A DNA stretch of 64,000 nucleotides from Hemibagrus wyckioides (taxonomy: Eukaryota > Chordata > Actinopteri > Siluriformes > Bagridae): contig NC_080710.1 in NCBI RefSeq assembly GCF_019097595.1, forward strand, positions 14,344,280 to 14,408,279, read 5' to 3'. This document shows, one piece after another, positions 49,001-63,126 of this stretch. The notes under the pieces were generated by a model. The model was not told where the DNA came from. It worked only from the letters and a program-made list of their open reading frames with translations, and did no database searches. The position numbers were made by a program, and so were the translations under genes. Each line of letters begins with the position of its first letter. The stretch's first letter is position 1.

Positions 49001-52000
49001 TGTCCTTCAACGAACAAAACAGTGAAAATCACCACAAATCAAGATGAAACCAGACCAGAGTAAGAGGCCAGAGATGGAGATGTGCATCCTTGATTACAAT
49101 TCACAGTGATGATTGTTTGGTTTTGTGGAGTTGTAGCAGTTTGTTACAGCATCCAGGTTATATATTTGATGGGTGACATTGTAAAGACTGAAAAGTTGAC
49201 TCACTCAAATAGTCCTGGTGCCAGTTTTTCAGAAACAACAGGCTGAAAGTGACCCCAGGGTGGACTTTGGAGCGACACTGGGATATTGCAAACAAGACAC
49301 AACAGCCCTGCTCTGAATATGCCAGCCCTGTGCCAGTGTGATGTGCCCACAGCATGGCAACAATACCAAGGTGAGGCTGCATTGGCGTGGCACGGGTGCC
49401 AACGTGCAGGAGGAAAAGCAGAGAAGTGAGTCAACAGCTCCCGGCTGCCTGGCAGAGGCGTGCGGGGCAGTGAGGGCGAGGTCAGCCAGCATGGATGGAT
49501 CTGACAGCAGGCATTGCCAGCTTGGCATCTCAGGGGCTCTGCACTCTCTGCCAACAGTCCCCACAGAGGTATAGTGAGACTTCTCTCCTTTGGGGGTGAG
49601 AGAAAATGAGTGAGTCAGGGGGAGAGAGAGAAAGAGGAATGACGTGCTATAGCATGAGAGAGGAAAAAGAAAGAGATAGAGCAGGGGAGGACAGGAAGAG
49701 AATTGAGGCCAACTCTGTTGCCCTAGAGTTTACTACCACAGGCACTGGAATACGGGAAAAGCAAAGAACAAACAAGAGCAGAACAGTGACATTTAGCTGG
49801 ACTTGTCTGCCGTGTATTCAGACTGATAATGCACTGACTCGCTATCTGAATGCTCAGCTCCATGTCACAAGAACACTGGAGTACAAGCCTGAGAGAACAG
49901 GCTCTGCATGACACTTTTTTTCATGAAACATTTTTCTTAATGTTTACCAGTTTACAAAAAATCGGCTTTTTTTAATCACCTGACCTTTTTGCAATCTTTA
50001 ACCATCCAGTTTCAGTGGGTCTGTGCCCCATGTAGCCGCAGAATCCTGATGTTTGATGGCAGAATTGGAAATCTGTGCGGTCTTCTCCTGCTGTAGCTGT
50101 ATCTGCCTCAAGGTTGAATGTGTTGTGCATTCTGAGATGCTTTTCTAATCGCCAGAGCTATAAACAGTGGGTATTGTCATAGAGTCATCAAAGCTCTTCT
50201 ATCAGCTTGACCCAGTCTGGGCATTGCCCCCTGACCTCTCTCATCAGCAAAGGATTTCCACCTGCAGAATTGTAGCTCAGTGGAGTGTGTGAATATCACT
50301 TTCTGAAATACTCAAACCAGCCTGTCTGACACCAACAACCAAGCCATGGTCAAGGTCACGAAAATCATATTTCCTATTCTGATGATTGATTGTGAAGCAG
50401 TATCCTGTAACCTGTATAGTTTCTGAGGTTTGAATGGCGTTGCCTAATTAAAGAGCAATTTCCAGTTTATCAGGCAACTGTGCAGACTGCATCATGAATT
50501 GCTTGTCATGTAAGGCTTCACTGTGCACACTTTCCCCCTATAGCGTAGGCAATCCATCCTGGAGTTTTAGTTTGCATCTTGCATCACTACAGCTGCAGCA
50601 GAACTTCAGTGTAATGTAAGCCCAGGGGAGATTGAGGGAGGTAGGAGACGGTGATTACCTGACATAAAACCTTTAAGGAAGTTCAGCACAGAGCCTAAAA
50701 AAATGGAGCTCAGCCAACTAAACTGTACTTTCATCCATCTAGCTGGACCACCGTACTGCTCTTGTTGTCTATCTACCTTTGTGTCCCCTCTTCTCCCCCC
50801 TTCCCCCTCCCTCCCCCTCCATCAACGTCCTCCCTCGCTCTATCCTACTTCCTCTGCAAGCCTATTCAGCAGACCTTTTTTTGTTCAACTGAGCTATTTT
50901 GTGTGTTGTACACTGCTTTATTAAACTCAGAGGAGTTCAGGCTCCATGCTCAGCTCTCTGTCAGGTTCTTCCCTGCCCTGGCACTTTCTGTGAAACATGG
51001 TGAGAGAGGCTGGGATCGCTCCTAATTAGTTTCACAGCCAAAAACAGCGACTCTCACTTCTCCACAAAAACTGACCTTAATAACAAAATGAGCCACCATG
51101 TGTGCTCCCTCGCCCTCTTCTTTCTTTGTCTCTCATGAGAGAAAAAGTTGCCTCAGCATATTTTTTTTAACATAATTGTGGTGATTAGCTTAGCCTAGAT
51201 ACGGATGAGAGGAAACAGAAATGTTGCAAGATCTGTTGGAAAATTCTAAACACTTAGTGTCTTAAAGCTGGAAAATAGCCAAGGTGTTGAAAACCTCCTG
51301 AATCATCGTTCTTTAGAACACCACAAACGCAAAATCAGCCTTTCAGAGAACTTAGCATGAGTCCTCGCAAGGAGATGAACGGAAGTCAGCCACATGTTCT
51401 CGTACATTGGTGATAATGAGGACTTAATGAAGCAGTGGAAAGATAATTGGCCAATGGTTAAAAGTAAGCGATAACTGTTTAGTTTGATGATGAGTATCAG
51501 CGTAGCTTTTACTGACTGATAATAATAGCCTTACCTGGTGTCTGGTTTTGCTTTCTGTATGTTTCAGTAGAGAGTGCGCCATTTTAACATGTCATATCTC
51601 TCCCTCCCTCTCTCTGTTAACTCACAGTATCATATCATGTAGGAAGGGGTTTTCAGAGCAAGGAGACATACGTTCTGCTGTTACATCTCAAACTGCATAA
51701 CTCTACTAAATACCACATCAAATTATTACACCACCACTGGTGCCAATAACATTAATTAGTATGTTAGTATGCAGACTGAGACACAGCCTGTCTGTAGGCA
51801 ACATTAAGTCACTTTACAGAGGTACTAAATGGTAAGTTAACTTACACTTATTTTCTTACAGCTACTTTAAAAAAAAAAAAAGGCAAGTACATATATGCAC
51901 ATTCATCTGTATTATGCATCATAATACAGACAGAACACGCAGTCAATAAATAGGTTGTTTACTTATGGTTTTATTTGTGATCATTTCAGAACCACTAGCA

Positions 52001-52071
52001 GGCACGAAAATGTGCATTAGAGAAAACTGCAAAAACAAATGAAATAATCAATGACAATGATTAAACTGAAA

Positions 52072-52112
52072 GTGTGTGCGCGCACACACAGACACACACA
52101 CACACACACACA
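52072..52112. repeat. GT/CG/CA alternating tract
   Basis: GTGTGTGCGCGCACACAC at 52072-52089 is a perfect palindrome followed by a CA array. Confidence 0.9.
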
Positions 52113-54066
52113 GGGCTGCATATTGACGTGAGAAAAAGGGTGTGTTCTCACTATATACATTTCTAAATGAAATAAAGGATGCTTGCTGAACACCACTCCA
52201 ACACCTCACCCCTTTCCCTAGATGTTTTTCACCTCCACTCTTTTTCTGTGTTTCAAAGCTCCTTTTCTACTTACAGCGCAGAGGACATGATGCTTTTATG
52301 CAGCAAATTTGGAAAGGTTATAATAAAATAATTATTATACTGCTACAGATCATTTCAAATTCTTTCCAGTATTATGTAAATGCAATACTACCGAGGTAGT
52401 GCTTAATATTACTACATTCTCTCCAGGTGATCTTTTTATTAGAATGCTGAATCAATACCTTTTGGTTATTGTGATTCATTTAATCTGTCTCATGAAATGC
52501 AGCTTCTGTATGTGGTCTTTCTGACATTTGGACAGATATTTTACGCTGGTGTATTGGTAATTATTAATCGTACCCTTGAAAAGCTGTCCCAGCTGAAAGC
52601 AGGATGGAAATGGCAGTAATTCAGTGTGTGCATTAAATTCTGTATCCCATACCGAGCCTGGCACAGGAGACGGCACTTTGCCCGGTGCTTGGCTGCCCAG
52701 ATCTGTACCCTGGCTCTGCTCAGTGCTCACTGACATTTCAGTTAGGGACTACAGAGGACAGAAATTCTCCATTCTGTTTTTGCGTGTCTAAATTTCTGTA
52801 ATTCATATTCCTTTTTCTAGATTCCTGCCTTTAACCTGGACAGCTAGGTTGTTCATCCTCACTGTCTTTTTTAATCTATAAGGTTGTTCCACAAGTGGCC
52901 TCAGGCTCTCACATATGCTGCTTCTCTTCAGCTGTTGTAACAAATTAATGCACTTGTCACCAAAGATTACATCGTCAAACGGCTGCTCCTTCCACAGCAG
53001 GAGTGTGACATGCAGTGAGGAGAGAAAATGCAGAAATGCCGACTCTTTTGGCAATCAATAGAGCATGGGAGCTCTAGAACCGACAACTGCAATAAGCTTG
53101 TGAGTAATACTTATGCCAGGAGGGAGACTTGTAATCTGAAGCTGCTTTTAGTATAAATACACTGTGCAGGATTCAGTTTTATCACCTGTAGTCAAGATGC
53201 AAACCAGTGACTACTCATATCTACACTATAAGCCTGGGTATGTTGGTGCTGTCTGCAAGCTTCGTGTTGTTTTTTTCCCTGCTGCCATAACAGTGTTCTT
53301 TAATATCCTTCTTATTTAATACATTTCTTTATGAAAAAACAGATTTCAGTCAGTTTGTAATTTGAAATGTTTATTATGAGCATTATACTCTCTGAAAACT
53401 ATTTTCCTCAAGGGTTCTTAGATGAGATGAGAGTTCTACGTGGATATATTGTAGAGTTCTCCTAGTGGCACAAACCTAGATTACAGATTTAACCTTATAA
53501 AGAGTAACTTTTATGACTAGGGTAAGGTTATAACTCACATTTTGAGACATTTCTGTGCCATTTGAATATACTGTGTTTTAATTCTCTCAGGCTGTTTTAA
53601 TATACTGACTAGTGCGAAGTTACTAAATTACAAACTGACATCTGTTAACTGTGGCACAGAGGTCTTTCTTTTTTTAGTATACTATTCTAGCTACCCATCA
53701 GTAATAAAACCTGATATCTCATGATGTTTATCATTTGCTAGGGTTCTGCTGTGATCTGCACTACGATGATAGAATGCTACCTGTTAGACAAGTGTATCGT
53801 CTGATCTTGATCTTGTTTGTGTATTTTTTACATCCAGGCATCTTCTTTTCACTGGTGCTGAGACCTGCTGCCAGGCACAAGGTCTAAACACCCAGGCCTG
53901 CCCCGCTTACTACTTCATAAGCTACTGTGACATTGGTCCAAATCTCTCTTTGAAAACCCTGACCAATATCACATGATTCAATTTCACACTCATGTGGACT
54001 GCTGACGTCCATAATTGCCATGCTGGGGATAAGCCATGCGTTTGCACTTGAACAGAGTGTTAACCT

Positions 54067-54067
<1 letters not shown>

Positions 54068-54103
<36 letters not shown>

Positions 54104-54137
54104 CTCTCTCTCACACACACACACACAAACACACACA
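54068..54137. repeat. (TC)n-(CA)n compound microsatellite
   Basis: About 16 TC units, a GTTT interruption, more TC, then CA with one AAAC interruption. Confidence 0.93.
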
Positions 54138-57100
54138 TTGCACAGTGTCATTCTATAGATTTAAAAGAGTGTGAACAGGGGTTGAAAAGGCAAAAATAGC
54201 ATTTGAAAGTTACTGTTGACTCGTGAAACTGTGCGTGTGTGTGTGTGTTTTCATAAGCTTTACCTACTGGTGTATACATTTTGTGAATTTTTATTCTGCT
54301 TCCTCTAAATCAATGTCATTTATGTCCAAAACTGTGTGTCTGTATATTATCAATGGAAATAGTCTAGAACCTTAATTTAATGATATTCTTTAAACTATTA
54401 ATAATTTATTTTTTTGAAAAAAAACCCCAAATCTATTCTTCTATTTAATGTCATGTTAAATGTGGTGACAGTCGGTCATACATTCAGCCTTACTGAATGT
54501 TACATTCTACTCATTTATTGTGTTTCTGTGTGATTTATACCCACAATGTCTGTCTATAAGTATGTCATATTACTAGATATTACTATTATTACCATTAATA
54601 TTTGTGGACCTTCTCTAATCCGTTGCCACAAAGTTGGAATCACACAAATATATAGGATTTCGTTGTATACTGTAGCGCTATAGTTTTCCTTTAATCATGA
54701 TAAGCGTATAGACCCGAACATCACAATGCCTCTGTGTATAAAAGTCCAGAAAGACATGAAGATACTGACCTCATTAATGCTGTTATGGACAAACCCCACA
54801 GCCATTCACTAAAATCTGTTAAAAAAAATGTCTCAGAAGACTGGAGGTTATTTTAACAGCGAAAAGGAACTAAATCTCCAATGGGTTGTTCAGAAAGCCC
54901 ATATGGCTGTGATTATCAGGTGTCCACAGACATTTGGGCATGTAGTGTTTATAAATTTACAGACATGCTTTAACAGCCATAACTTACCAGCATCAACGTT
55001 GACCTTTCCGAAACACTATTTTAGAATAAGGCAATTGCTTCTTAAAAAGGCCAAGATGTCCAAAAATATGCTATGCAGTAGATTCACTTTAACAGTTCAA
55101 TCATTTCATCTTAATTTTCCAATCATTTAAAAATTAATGAATGTACATACAGATGGAAAATAGAAAGAAACCTTTTATTTTTGTAATAAGAAAGCTATAG
55201 TTATGGGTACAGAGTCACAGTTAAACACAGCACAGGTTGCACTGTTGCCAAACAAGACCTAATCAGGTCAGCTTTAAAAAGCCCTGAATTCAAAGCTCCG
55301 GTCATGGAAAGAAAAAGGCCACATGTATTCAGTTTCCTGTGCATTTCTAGCCTCAGGAAGCTAAGCACAGAGCTTTGGCACATGCAGCTGACCAACCAGC
55401 TCAGCATTCATTCCACTGTGTCCTAATTGTAGACAAGGTTTCAGGAAAAAATTGTGGAAAAAAACATCAATGATATGCATATATTCTTTCTCCTGATCTT
55501 TAACACCATAGTGTGAGTATTTGTGGATCACAGCTTGAGGACACTATGCAGTCTTCTGCCTGGTAATTTTATCAGCAGGAATTGAGAAAACCGGTGCATT
55601 GAATGGCTCACTGGTCAAGAAATAACGAGTATAAGAAACACTTACAAAAGGTAATGCAGGTCTATAAGCCAAATTGTTAATGTTTAAATTAATGACACTG
55701 TTAAAATGTTAATGTTAGAATGTTTTTTTTTTTATCTACGTTTTTATTATCTAAAATTTTATATGTTCCTATACATTTTCCACCACACTCCCTTTGTTGA
55801 AACAAAACAATTCTTTAAAAAAAATAATAGAAAAGCATTAAGGTCTATTAGCTATCATCTTAATTCTTTTTCAACCTGTTATCAATTGTTAATACTATTT
55901 CCTTATTTGGAAACAGTTGCAAGATCTTGTGGATTTTTTGTGCTCTGCACTAATAATAGCCTCCTTGCATTTTAGTTCTCGTATGTACATGTCTCTGAGT
56001 GCTTCTACATCATCAACCCAATCCATGCTGATACAGGGGGAAGAAGAAAAATGACAAAACTAATGTGACGCAAATATATGCACTGAGCAATACTGAAGCT
56101 GTAGATTTGATAACACAACAGAGGTTTTTGGAAAAAAATAACAGTGAAGCATGTGAGACTAATGTGAAGGCTGAGCCTAAAGCAGTTTCTATATATTGGA
56201 ACCACTATATGTTAGTATAGTGTATGTGTTGAATTCTATAGGTGTGGGCACATCTTCAGCACACCGCATTCCCACTCCACACTGCCTTTCAGACCAATTA
56301 GTGAGTGTATAGGTGTACTGCCTGTGTTGTTGATTGCAAAGATTGCATTCTGTAGGCAAATGTTACCTTCAAAGACATGTGTTTTGAGTTCCTTGTTTTA
56401 TTATAACAAATATTCCTGTGCAATAGTTTTCAGCTCCATGTATTTTTGACAATAGCCTTCTTTTGAAATGTGAAAAATAATTTTTCCTCAACCTCCTGCA
56501 CTGGAATGTTTGCAACAATGCGCCATATTAACAATGTGTACCAACCACTTTGAAAATATGTACTCTTCTGCACAGCAACCAAAAAATGTAACAACTCCCA
56601 AGATGGCAATTTATAATTCAGCATTATATTCTAATATTGAGGAAAAACCATATGACAAGTTGTCATATGAGTTTATCCATTCAGTCGTGCAGGATGTGGA
56701 TTGCTGCTTTCTGAAGGATTGTTCGGGTGTCGCATTCAACAGTGAGGCGGAAAATGCCTGCTTTTCAGCACTGATTCATCTGTTTAAGGGCTAAATATTA
56801 TTGCAGAGTTTTATGAGAGTGCTCCTCATCTTTAGCCTGCTCGGCTGATGCTGGATGGCAGGGCGAGAATGAGTGGTTTTGTTTTTCATGGATTAGGCTG
56901 TCAGGCCTGATAAGGAAAGATATGCGTCCAGCACAGCCTTATGGGAGCGAGACCTCAAATGTGCTTTTGATGAAGACGAATCAAGAAAAGGGCTCAGAAA
57001 CTTTCATTTAACAGTCTGTGCATGCTGTAAAGTCAAATTCCTTTCACAAAATGCAGCCCAGGGACATTGCAGCAAATATGAGATGATTATTCAGCAATGA

Positions 57101-57964
57101 CCTCATTGTGAGCTAGTAATAAGGAATGCATATTATGCATATATGAACAAAAGCTGAAAACTGATGTCCTATATACAAGTAACACAAACACAGCTTGTTG
57201 GATTCTTCTTGTAGCACTTTATGGAAGGCTGATACTTTTAAATCGGTACAAAATGCTCTGTCGGTGAGATGTATGTGAGCTGCATTACTACCAAGCAAAT
57301 ATTTTCCCTGGTTCATAACACCTGCAATTATTTAAACTACATTATAAATTGAGGTGCATTCTGGAGGCGATGAACTGATTGACTTGTTCTTGTTTGTTTT
57401 TATTAATTACGGGTACTACATTATTTATTTGAACAGGTATCTGCCTGTAGAAAAGATGCTGCGCAGTCCTCAGCGGCAAACTATGTTTCCTACCCTGGCA
57501 GCCGGATTTCTGACTGCAAAAGCCAGTGTACAGTGGGCCAGATGGCAACACATGTTTGCACAACACTGAGATTATGCCGCTTGGTCGTAGCGGCCATGGC
57601 CACATGCAGATTGCCAACTGCTAATAAACCAGATGCCTGCTACAATATAATAATGAAGTCTAGTGGATTTTCTCCAGCACCTGATTTGGTTCATTGTTTA
57701 TTGCTAAAGGTTCTCCTGAATTTATGTTGGCATGCGCATGTTGAGCTTATATATAATTAAAATCACACTGCCTGGAACATTTAAATTTTGTATCATTCCT
57801 ATTAATTTCATAAAATCATTCTTATTATCATGGTCAAATGAGTTCAAATCCTAGATACCATCTCTCAATCTTTTCCACACCTGCTCATTTTTCTCATCTC
57901 AACTCTAATTAATCTCTCCATCTCTCTGAATCTCTACAGTCTATTCCCTCTCCCTCTTTCCCTC

Positions 57965-57968
<4 letters not shown>

Positions 57969-57996
<28 letters not shown>
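57969..57996. repeat. (TC)n microsatellite
   Basis: About 14 TC units within a pyrimidine-rich stretch from 57940. Confidence 0.93.
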
Positions 57997-58001
<5 letters not shown>

Positions 58002-58388
58002 TGCTGAGTTGGGGCTGACAAATCTGAGTGTGTGGTTGTTAGACGATGCCCTTTGCTGAGCAGCAGGGTTTTGGCCCATCTGTCTGGCCCTGCTCACTTT
58101 GAGACAGAGGTGAACTCCAGATGCAACTGTTTTGACTGCACAGCCCTCCAAAGTAGCAGCACAGACAAAAGCCTTGACATTGGTGCTATTTTTGATGTTA
58201 CTATTTAGTCACTGTTCTGTTTGGGAGTGTTCAAGTATGAAATCCCACTCTGAAAGCCCTCATATAAAAGAAACAAGAAACAACAGCAGCAGCAGTAAGA
58301 GATGTTCGGTATTGCCACACGCTGAATATGAGGCATCCTTTAAGATGCAGAACACACTAGGTACTTATATTTACATGCTAAATTTACC

Positions 58389-58545
58389 ACAGTGCTGTTG
58401 AATTCCTGATGCCGATTGGTCAGAAGGTGTGAGAGTAAATCCAGCCGCACGGTTTATATCAATGCAATCATTCTAATACGTTATTGTTTCTATAGTAACA
58501 ACTTAAGCACTGACTTATACAGTGAACATGCCACATAAACCGATG
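58389..58545. mobile_element. Non-autonomous DNA transposon (MITE-like) fragment
   Basis: It begins 'cacagtgctgttgaattcct' and continues 'gattggtcagaaggtgtgag', then 'ttattgtttctatagtaaca'. I recognise these words as an abundant short DNA repeat of catfish-like genomes. Only one end is clear and no coding sequence belongs to it. The class is uncertain. Confidence 0.45.
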
Positions 58546-58907
58546 TAATTGTTGATATGGTGCACTGTTCTGTGAGGAAAGAGTCTAGTGTCAGAGGTAA
58601 AGTTGTTCTGACACAAGAAAGTCTACCTTCTGCAGTAAAAATTAATTATGACGGCTTGTTTTTGAATGAATTAAAAACTATATTAGCATTGGTATGTTGT
58701 TTTGCTGTAAAAAGGAATAAAACATTTTGCAGTGTGCTCTTACAGGGAAAACAGTCGTGTCATGTTATATTCCATATTTATTACTTCCCTAGAGGATATG
58801 CTACTATTCTGAATGTGTTGCAAATGACAAAAAAAAGAGTCATGGGTATCATCTGCTATATCAGTATAACCTTAGTAGAAAAGTCTTTTCTAAGAGTTGT
58901 GTCTCTA

Positions 58908-58910
<3 letters not shown>

Positions 58911-58952
<42 letters not shown>
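58911..58952. repeat. (GT)n microsatellite
   Basis: 21 perfect GT units. Confidence 0.97.
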
Positions 58953-58954
<2 letters not shown>

Positions 58955-61363
58955 CTGAGCCAGACCTTGAGATGAGGAAAGATTCCTCTCTGTCACTGTA
59001 CTCCAGGCATAAGGCTAAGCACAGTTTGGTCCAGAAAAAAAACAGGCAGAATCTCTTCTGTACCTGCTTGAGTACACACAGGATGGCACACAACCCAAGT
59101 TTAAGAAGCTGATTAAAAGATAAAGACTTCAAAAAGACAGCCCTGTCGAAACCAGGTTTTAAGGTGCCAACTGGCTCTACTTCATCCTGTATCCTTCCTT
59201 GTGTGAATTCTTTCCTTATTTCAGATAATCCACCGCTAGCGGTACACATAAAAACAATGAACTCTCTTTATTTTGTAGTCTTTGTAATCTCGCCATCTGA
59301 AGACAAGACAGCTCCAAATTACTGCAACGCACAGAACCTGATGGCATATGCTCACTGACAGCCTTTCAAACGTCTAAAGTCCAGCAAGATCTCAGGGAGT
59401 AACACTCCCCTGCATGCTCACACACTGCATTGTCAAAACAAAAATAAATCCACTTCAGCAGTAACATGCACTAATGACACTGTTCGCTTGCACTCGCCTC
59501 ACTGACAGTTATTAATTGCACGAGTCCTACAAAGTTTAACTTGAACTTCACCTGCTCTTTTCTGAACGTCTATAAATTCTATATATATATTGACAAATGA
59601 ACACTTTCTTGAAAATCCTTTTTGTTTTAATAAGGCCTACTTTTATGTACACATTAAATGTGCTGTTATCTCTCGTCTCCTTGCTCTTTTTATTTCCTTT
59701 ACTTTATTTTCCTCCCTCATTTTGCTGCCTACATTTTTGCCATGATACCAGAAAGCACCTGGCACAGTTCTATACCAATAATCAGTATTTGTAATTCCTG
59801 TAAAGAGCTTAGAGCCTGCGAGACAGGTTTTTTAATAATGTGTTGAATTTCCCTGGCGGAGAACCAGGTTTGTTAGTTTAATTTCATATATCTGACAGTC
59901 ATTTCAGATTAAAGAGCATAAATCTCTGCTCACAGGACTCTTTGTTTATATGTTTTCTTTTGTCATGTTTTTTTTTATTATTATTATTTCATCTGGGAAA
60001 ACTGTTATATTTATAAGTAGGATCAGACTAAGCTGGGAATGTGTAATGCCAGTTTTTCCCTGATGGAAGAACCAATCAATAGGTCCACAGCATTGTGCCT
60101 TCTCAGGTTACATGAATCAGCATTTGTTTGACTAAAACCAGTGCTTAGAGCTGGTTGAGAGAGAGAGAGTTAATTGGATTACAGGCATGCAGAATAACAG
60201 AGATATTTGTGGGTGACAAGTAAATAAGAAATGATAATGCAAATGAGATTTTAATTCACTGAATGAAACAGGATGCTGTCAGGAACATGACTGAGACAGA
60301 CTGGCAACACTAGAGGCAATAAACATCAGGTTGTATTTCATGTTTTTTTCTTATGCAGCGAGATTTATTCTTAAGCTCTCGCTACTCACCAGCGTGTACT
60401 CAACCCAACAATAACTCACTGAAAATTGAGTTACTATAGAATCTCGCAGAACCTGCAGCCGACACTGAATAAGGAAAGTAACAGGAACCTTTCATATTTA
60501 TTTCATTATGTCCCAGCTATAAAGGAACACTATCTGAAAGCTGGGGATCTCAGAGGACAACTCTGAACCGCATAGTCTCATTTCCGCTGCACTCGAACAC
60601 AAGGGTCGTCGTTTTAACACAAGCCCTAGTCAACACGCAGACAAGTTTCTGCTTCTTGCATTTATGTTTCCCTCTTCGCCTCTTCTTGCACACCTCTTTC
60701 CTTCACTCTTTCAGTGTGTATGTAACTTCTCTCTCTGGTTCTGTCAGACTTGCAGAGAGACAGAGAGAGTCTGATGCTGGCACTCCTCTCTGCTTGATCA
60801 CGCTCTTCATGCCAACAGGCCCACAGCGTGCTGGGGGCTCACTGTCAGCAGACAAACAGCTCAAGCACTAGACACACTCTTTCAGCCTCGCACAGGAGGC
60901 AAAAATGAGCCAGAGAGACTGTTGCATGGTGTAGTTGTCACTATGCCGATGTTTTATTAGCGTAAAGAGATTACATTTTAATTCATAGAAGTGCATGGCA
61001 TTTGACTAAGGAATTATGTTGATGGTTGATTTTCTTGTTAAAATAATTACAGCTCTGAGTGGGCTGGATTTCAGAAAATCAGAATCCAAGAATGGGAGTT
61101 TACCAGTATGTTTGTCAAACATATCAAGAGGCATTAATTCTTGAAAATTGATGGTTGATTATAGGGCTAGTTATTGTTGTTTTAAAGTGAGACATTTTCT
61201 CTCATGCTTCAGTTGCATCCCAATTAGAAGACTGCTCATTTACTGCACTGAAAGTCATTTTACTCTTACAGTATTTCCCGCATCTTAATTTTGCTGTCTG
61301 CCTTCTGTCTTCTCAGATGGCGCTCTCAATAAGAGACGACTCCACCTGACTCAGCAGCAATAT

Positions 61364-61370
<7 letters not shown>

Positions 61371-61395
<25 letters not shown>
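61371..61395. repeat. (GT)n microsatellite
   Basis: About 12 perfect GT units following TATATAT. Confidence 0.93.
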
Positions 61396-63000
61396 ATTGT
61401 GGATGTATAGCCCAGGAGGACAGTATTCTCTAAACAGCAGTGGTTTCTGGAACAAAAAGAGCCTATATACAAAGCTGATTAAAGGCTGGTACAAAAGAGT
61501 GACAGCACTGATGCACTCTCTTATATCTATCATCTGCATAATGCATTAAATAGGCCATGTCCTTCTGCCCGAGAATGGGCTCTCCTCTTACATAAGGTTT
61601 GAACGTCATGCACTCTTAACTACAAGCCAATGTTCAGATTTATGGCTTTGTACATGGTACTTGTAATTGATGGATTTTTTCCACATCCCACTGCAAACCA
61701 GAGGACCCACAACAGACTGCAAGCTCCTATAATACTGTAGCTGAATTCTTATCAGACACGTCTTATCTGTCAGGAAGATCAGACATTAATACTTTGTGTG
61801 TGAAAATGCAGGAGAGTTTAGGTAACTGTGTGTATTACAGAGGCTGGTGATGAAAGAATCTTTCAGCTGCAATCCAACATAACATATCCAAAAGACACCT
61901 CGGATTTCTCTTGAATCTTCAGGTTAATGTTTGGTCTTTTGTTGTTGTTATTTTTTTTTATCTCTGTAATGGCAGTAAGAAATAAAAGATTTGATTCAGA
62001 AAGGATACCAGTTTGAGCACATAGAGGAATAGAAGGTAAGTTGTGGATGATGCTGAGTCTTTTTAACAGCTCATTAATTTCCATAAAATGTGTTGTCTTT
62101 ACCATGTATCTATATTATATACACCTTTTCATCAGAGTCCAACCCAGGTGAATGCTTTAATGATTTATTAAAATCTGACAATGAAATGTTACTATATTAA
62201 ATGTTGAAATGTGTCTATATTATTCATCATCATCATCACCCTTGGCCAAATTCAGTATATTAGTGAATCAGTATATCCGATATCTCACTGCAGTATTGCA
62301 CTGTTTGTTCATGTAACTCAAACTGTTTCAGCGTGTGAAGATCTCCGTTGAAGCCCCTGACACATCGCCTGTAGGACTCCAGTGAAGCATGGCTCCTATC
62401 AGCTCCTATGGCAGATTCAAGTATACTTTGTTTTAATGGGAGCAAAGATAAAGCTTTTTACACAACGGGCTTTTTATTCTGGGTCCTGTCTGGACGCAGG
62501 GCTTCACTGGAGGTCAATGAGTGAATGGGCAGGTAGGTTTTGCATAGAAAAAAAAAATATATTTCGATGTTTATTTAACAGGATGCTCTTGTCTTGTCCT
62601 GTCCATTTCTGCTTATGATAATTTGGAGAATTCTCCAAAGAGAGGCCGAACCTCGTAACCAACTGCCAATCACTGAAACGTTAATGAACGTGAACATTTC
62701 AGCAGCAGTCTGACTCACAGAGTGCTCGAAGCTGCAGCAGTCATCATTAACAGCTTTACACAAATAGTGTTCCTTGTTAATTCACCACTGTATTTGTTTA
62801 ATGTTTAGCTTAGAAAATATTTGATGCTCTTACTTGTAAAAAAAAAAAAAAAGAGCCTGAGAATTAAACAGGAGGCCAAACCAACAAATGAAACAGAGCA
62901 CACACAAATATATATATTTCAATAACACACACTTGGGCTTTCCCTATTTTAAAAACCACCAGCTACCACTGGAGTCCACAGTACAAAAGATCTAAGAAGG

Positions 63001-63126
63001 CTGTCCAGGTTCAGTCCTGAAGAGTTACTGCTATGTAATTCTGTCCCCATACACCTGATTCGAGTCATTAGGTGGGAACAGAAAGAAATGTACCATACCG
63101 TGGCTCCCTGGACTGGAGTTGGGAAC
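63001..63126. repeat. Foldback-type interspersed repeat
   Basis: The left side 'ctgtccaggttcagtcctga' and right side 'ccctggactggagttgggaa' face each other as imperfect complements around a centre 'acacctgattcgagtcatta'. This is the same kind of short fish repeat as at 15258-15443, whose centre has the similar 'cctagccctagcatacctga'. It is probably a non-autonomous DNA element. Confidence 0.5.

Larger units (their letters stand above)
43623..58388. other. Large gene-free region
   Basis: No gene can be supported in this 14.8-kb stretch. Microsatellites at 45272-45310 (TC), 45977-46040 (CA), 52082-52112 (CA), 54068-54137 (TC then CA) and 57969-57996 (TC) account for several open frames. A pyrimidine-rich run lies at 50795-50845. 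About 56820-57145 is a repeat-free, more complex block ending in a tandem octamer-like motif and is the best candidate for conserved regulatory DNA here. Confidence 0.45.
58546..63000. other. Non-coding region
   Basis: No gene is supported. The 133-codon frame at 58557-58958 ends in the GT array and has no recognised domain. A GT array lies at 61371-61395. The rest is AT-rich. Confidence 0.45.

Noticed and set aside
49606..49911. 101-codon + strand frame rich in E, R and K
   Set aside because: It comes from a GAGAGA/AAAGAG purine-rich run and has no conserved pattern.
56510..56794. 94-codon + strand frame
   Set aside because: Composition looks random, with no domain, splice or promoter context.
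58557..58958. 133-codon + strand frame
   Set aside because: It ends in VCVCVC from the GT array, shows no domain or splice context, and begins within or beside a MITE-like repeat.
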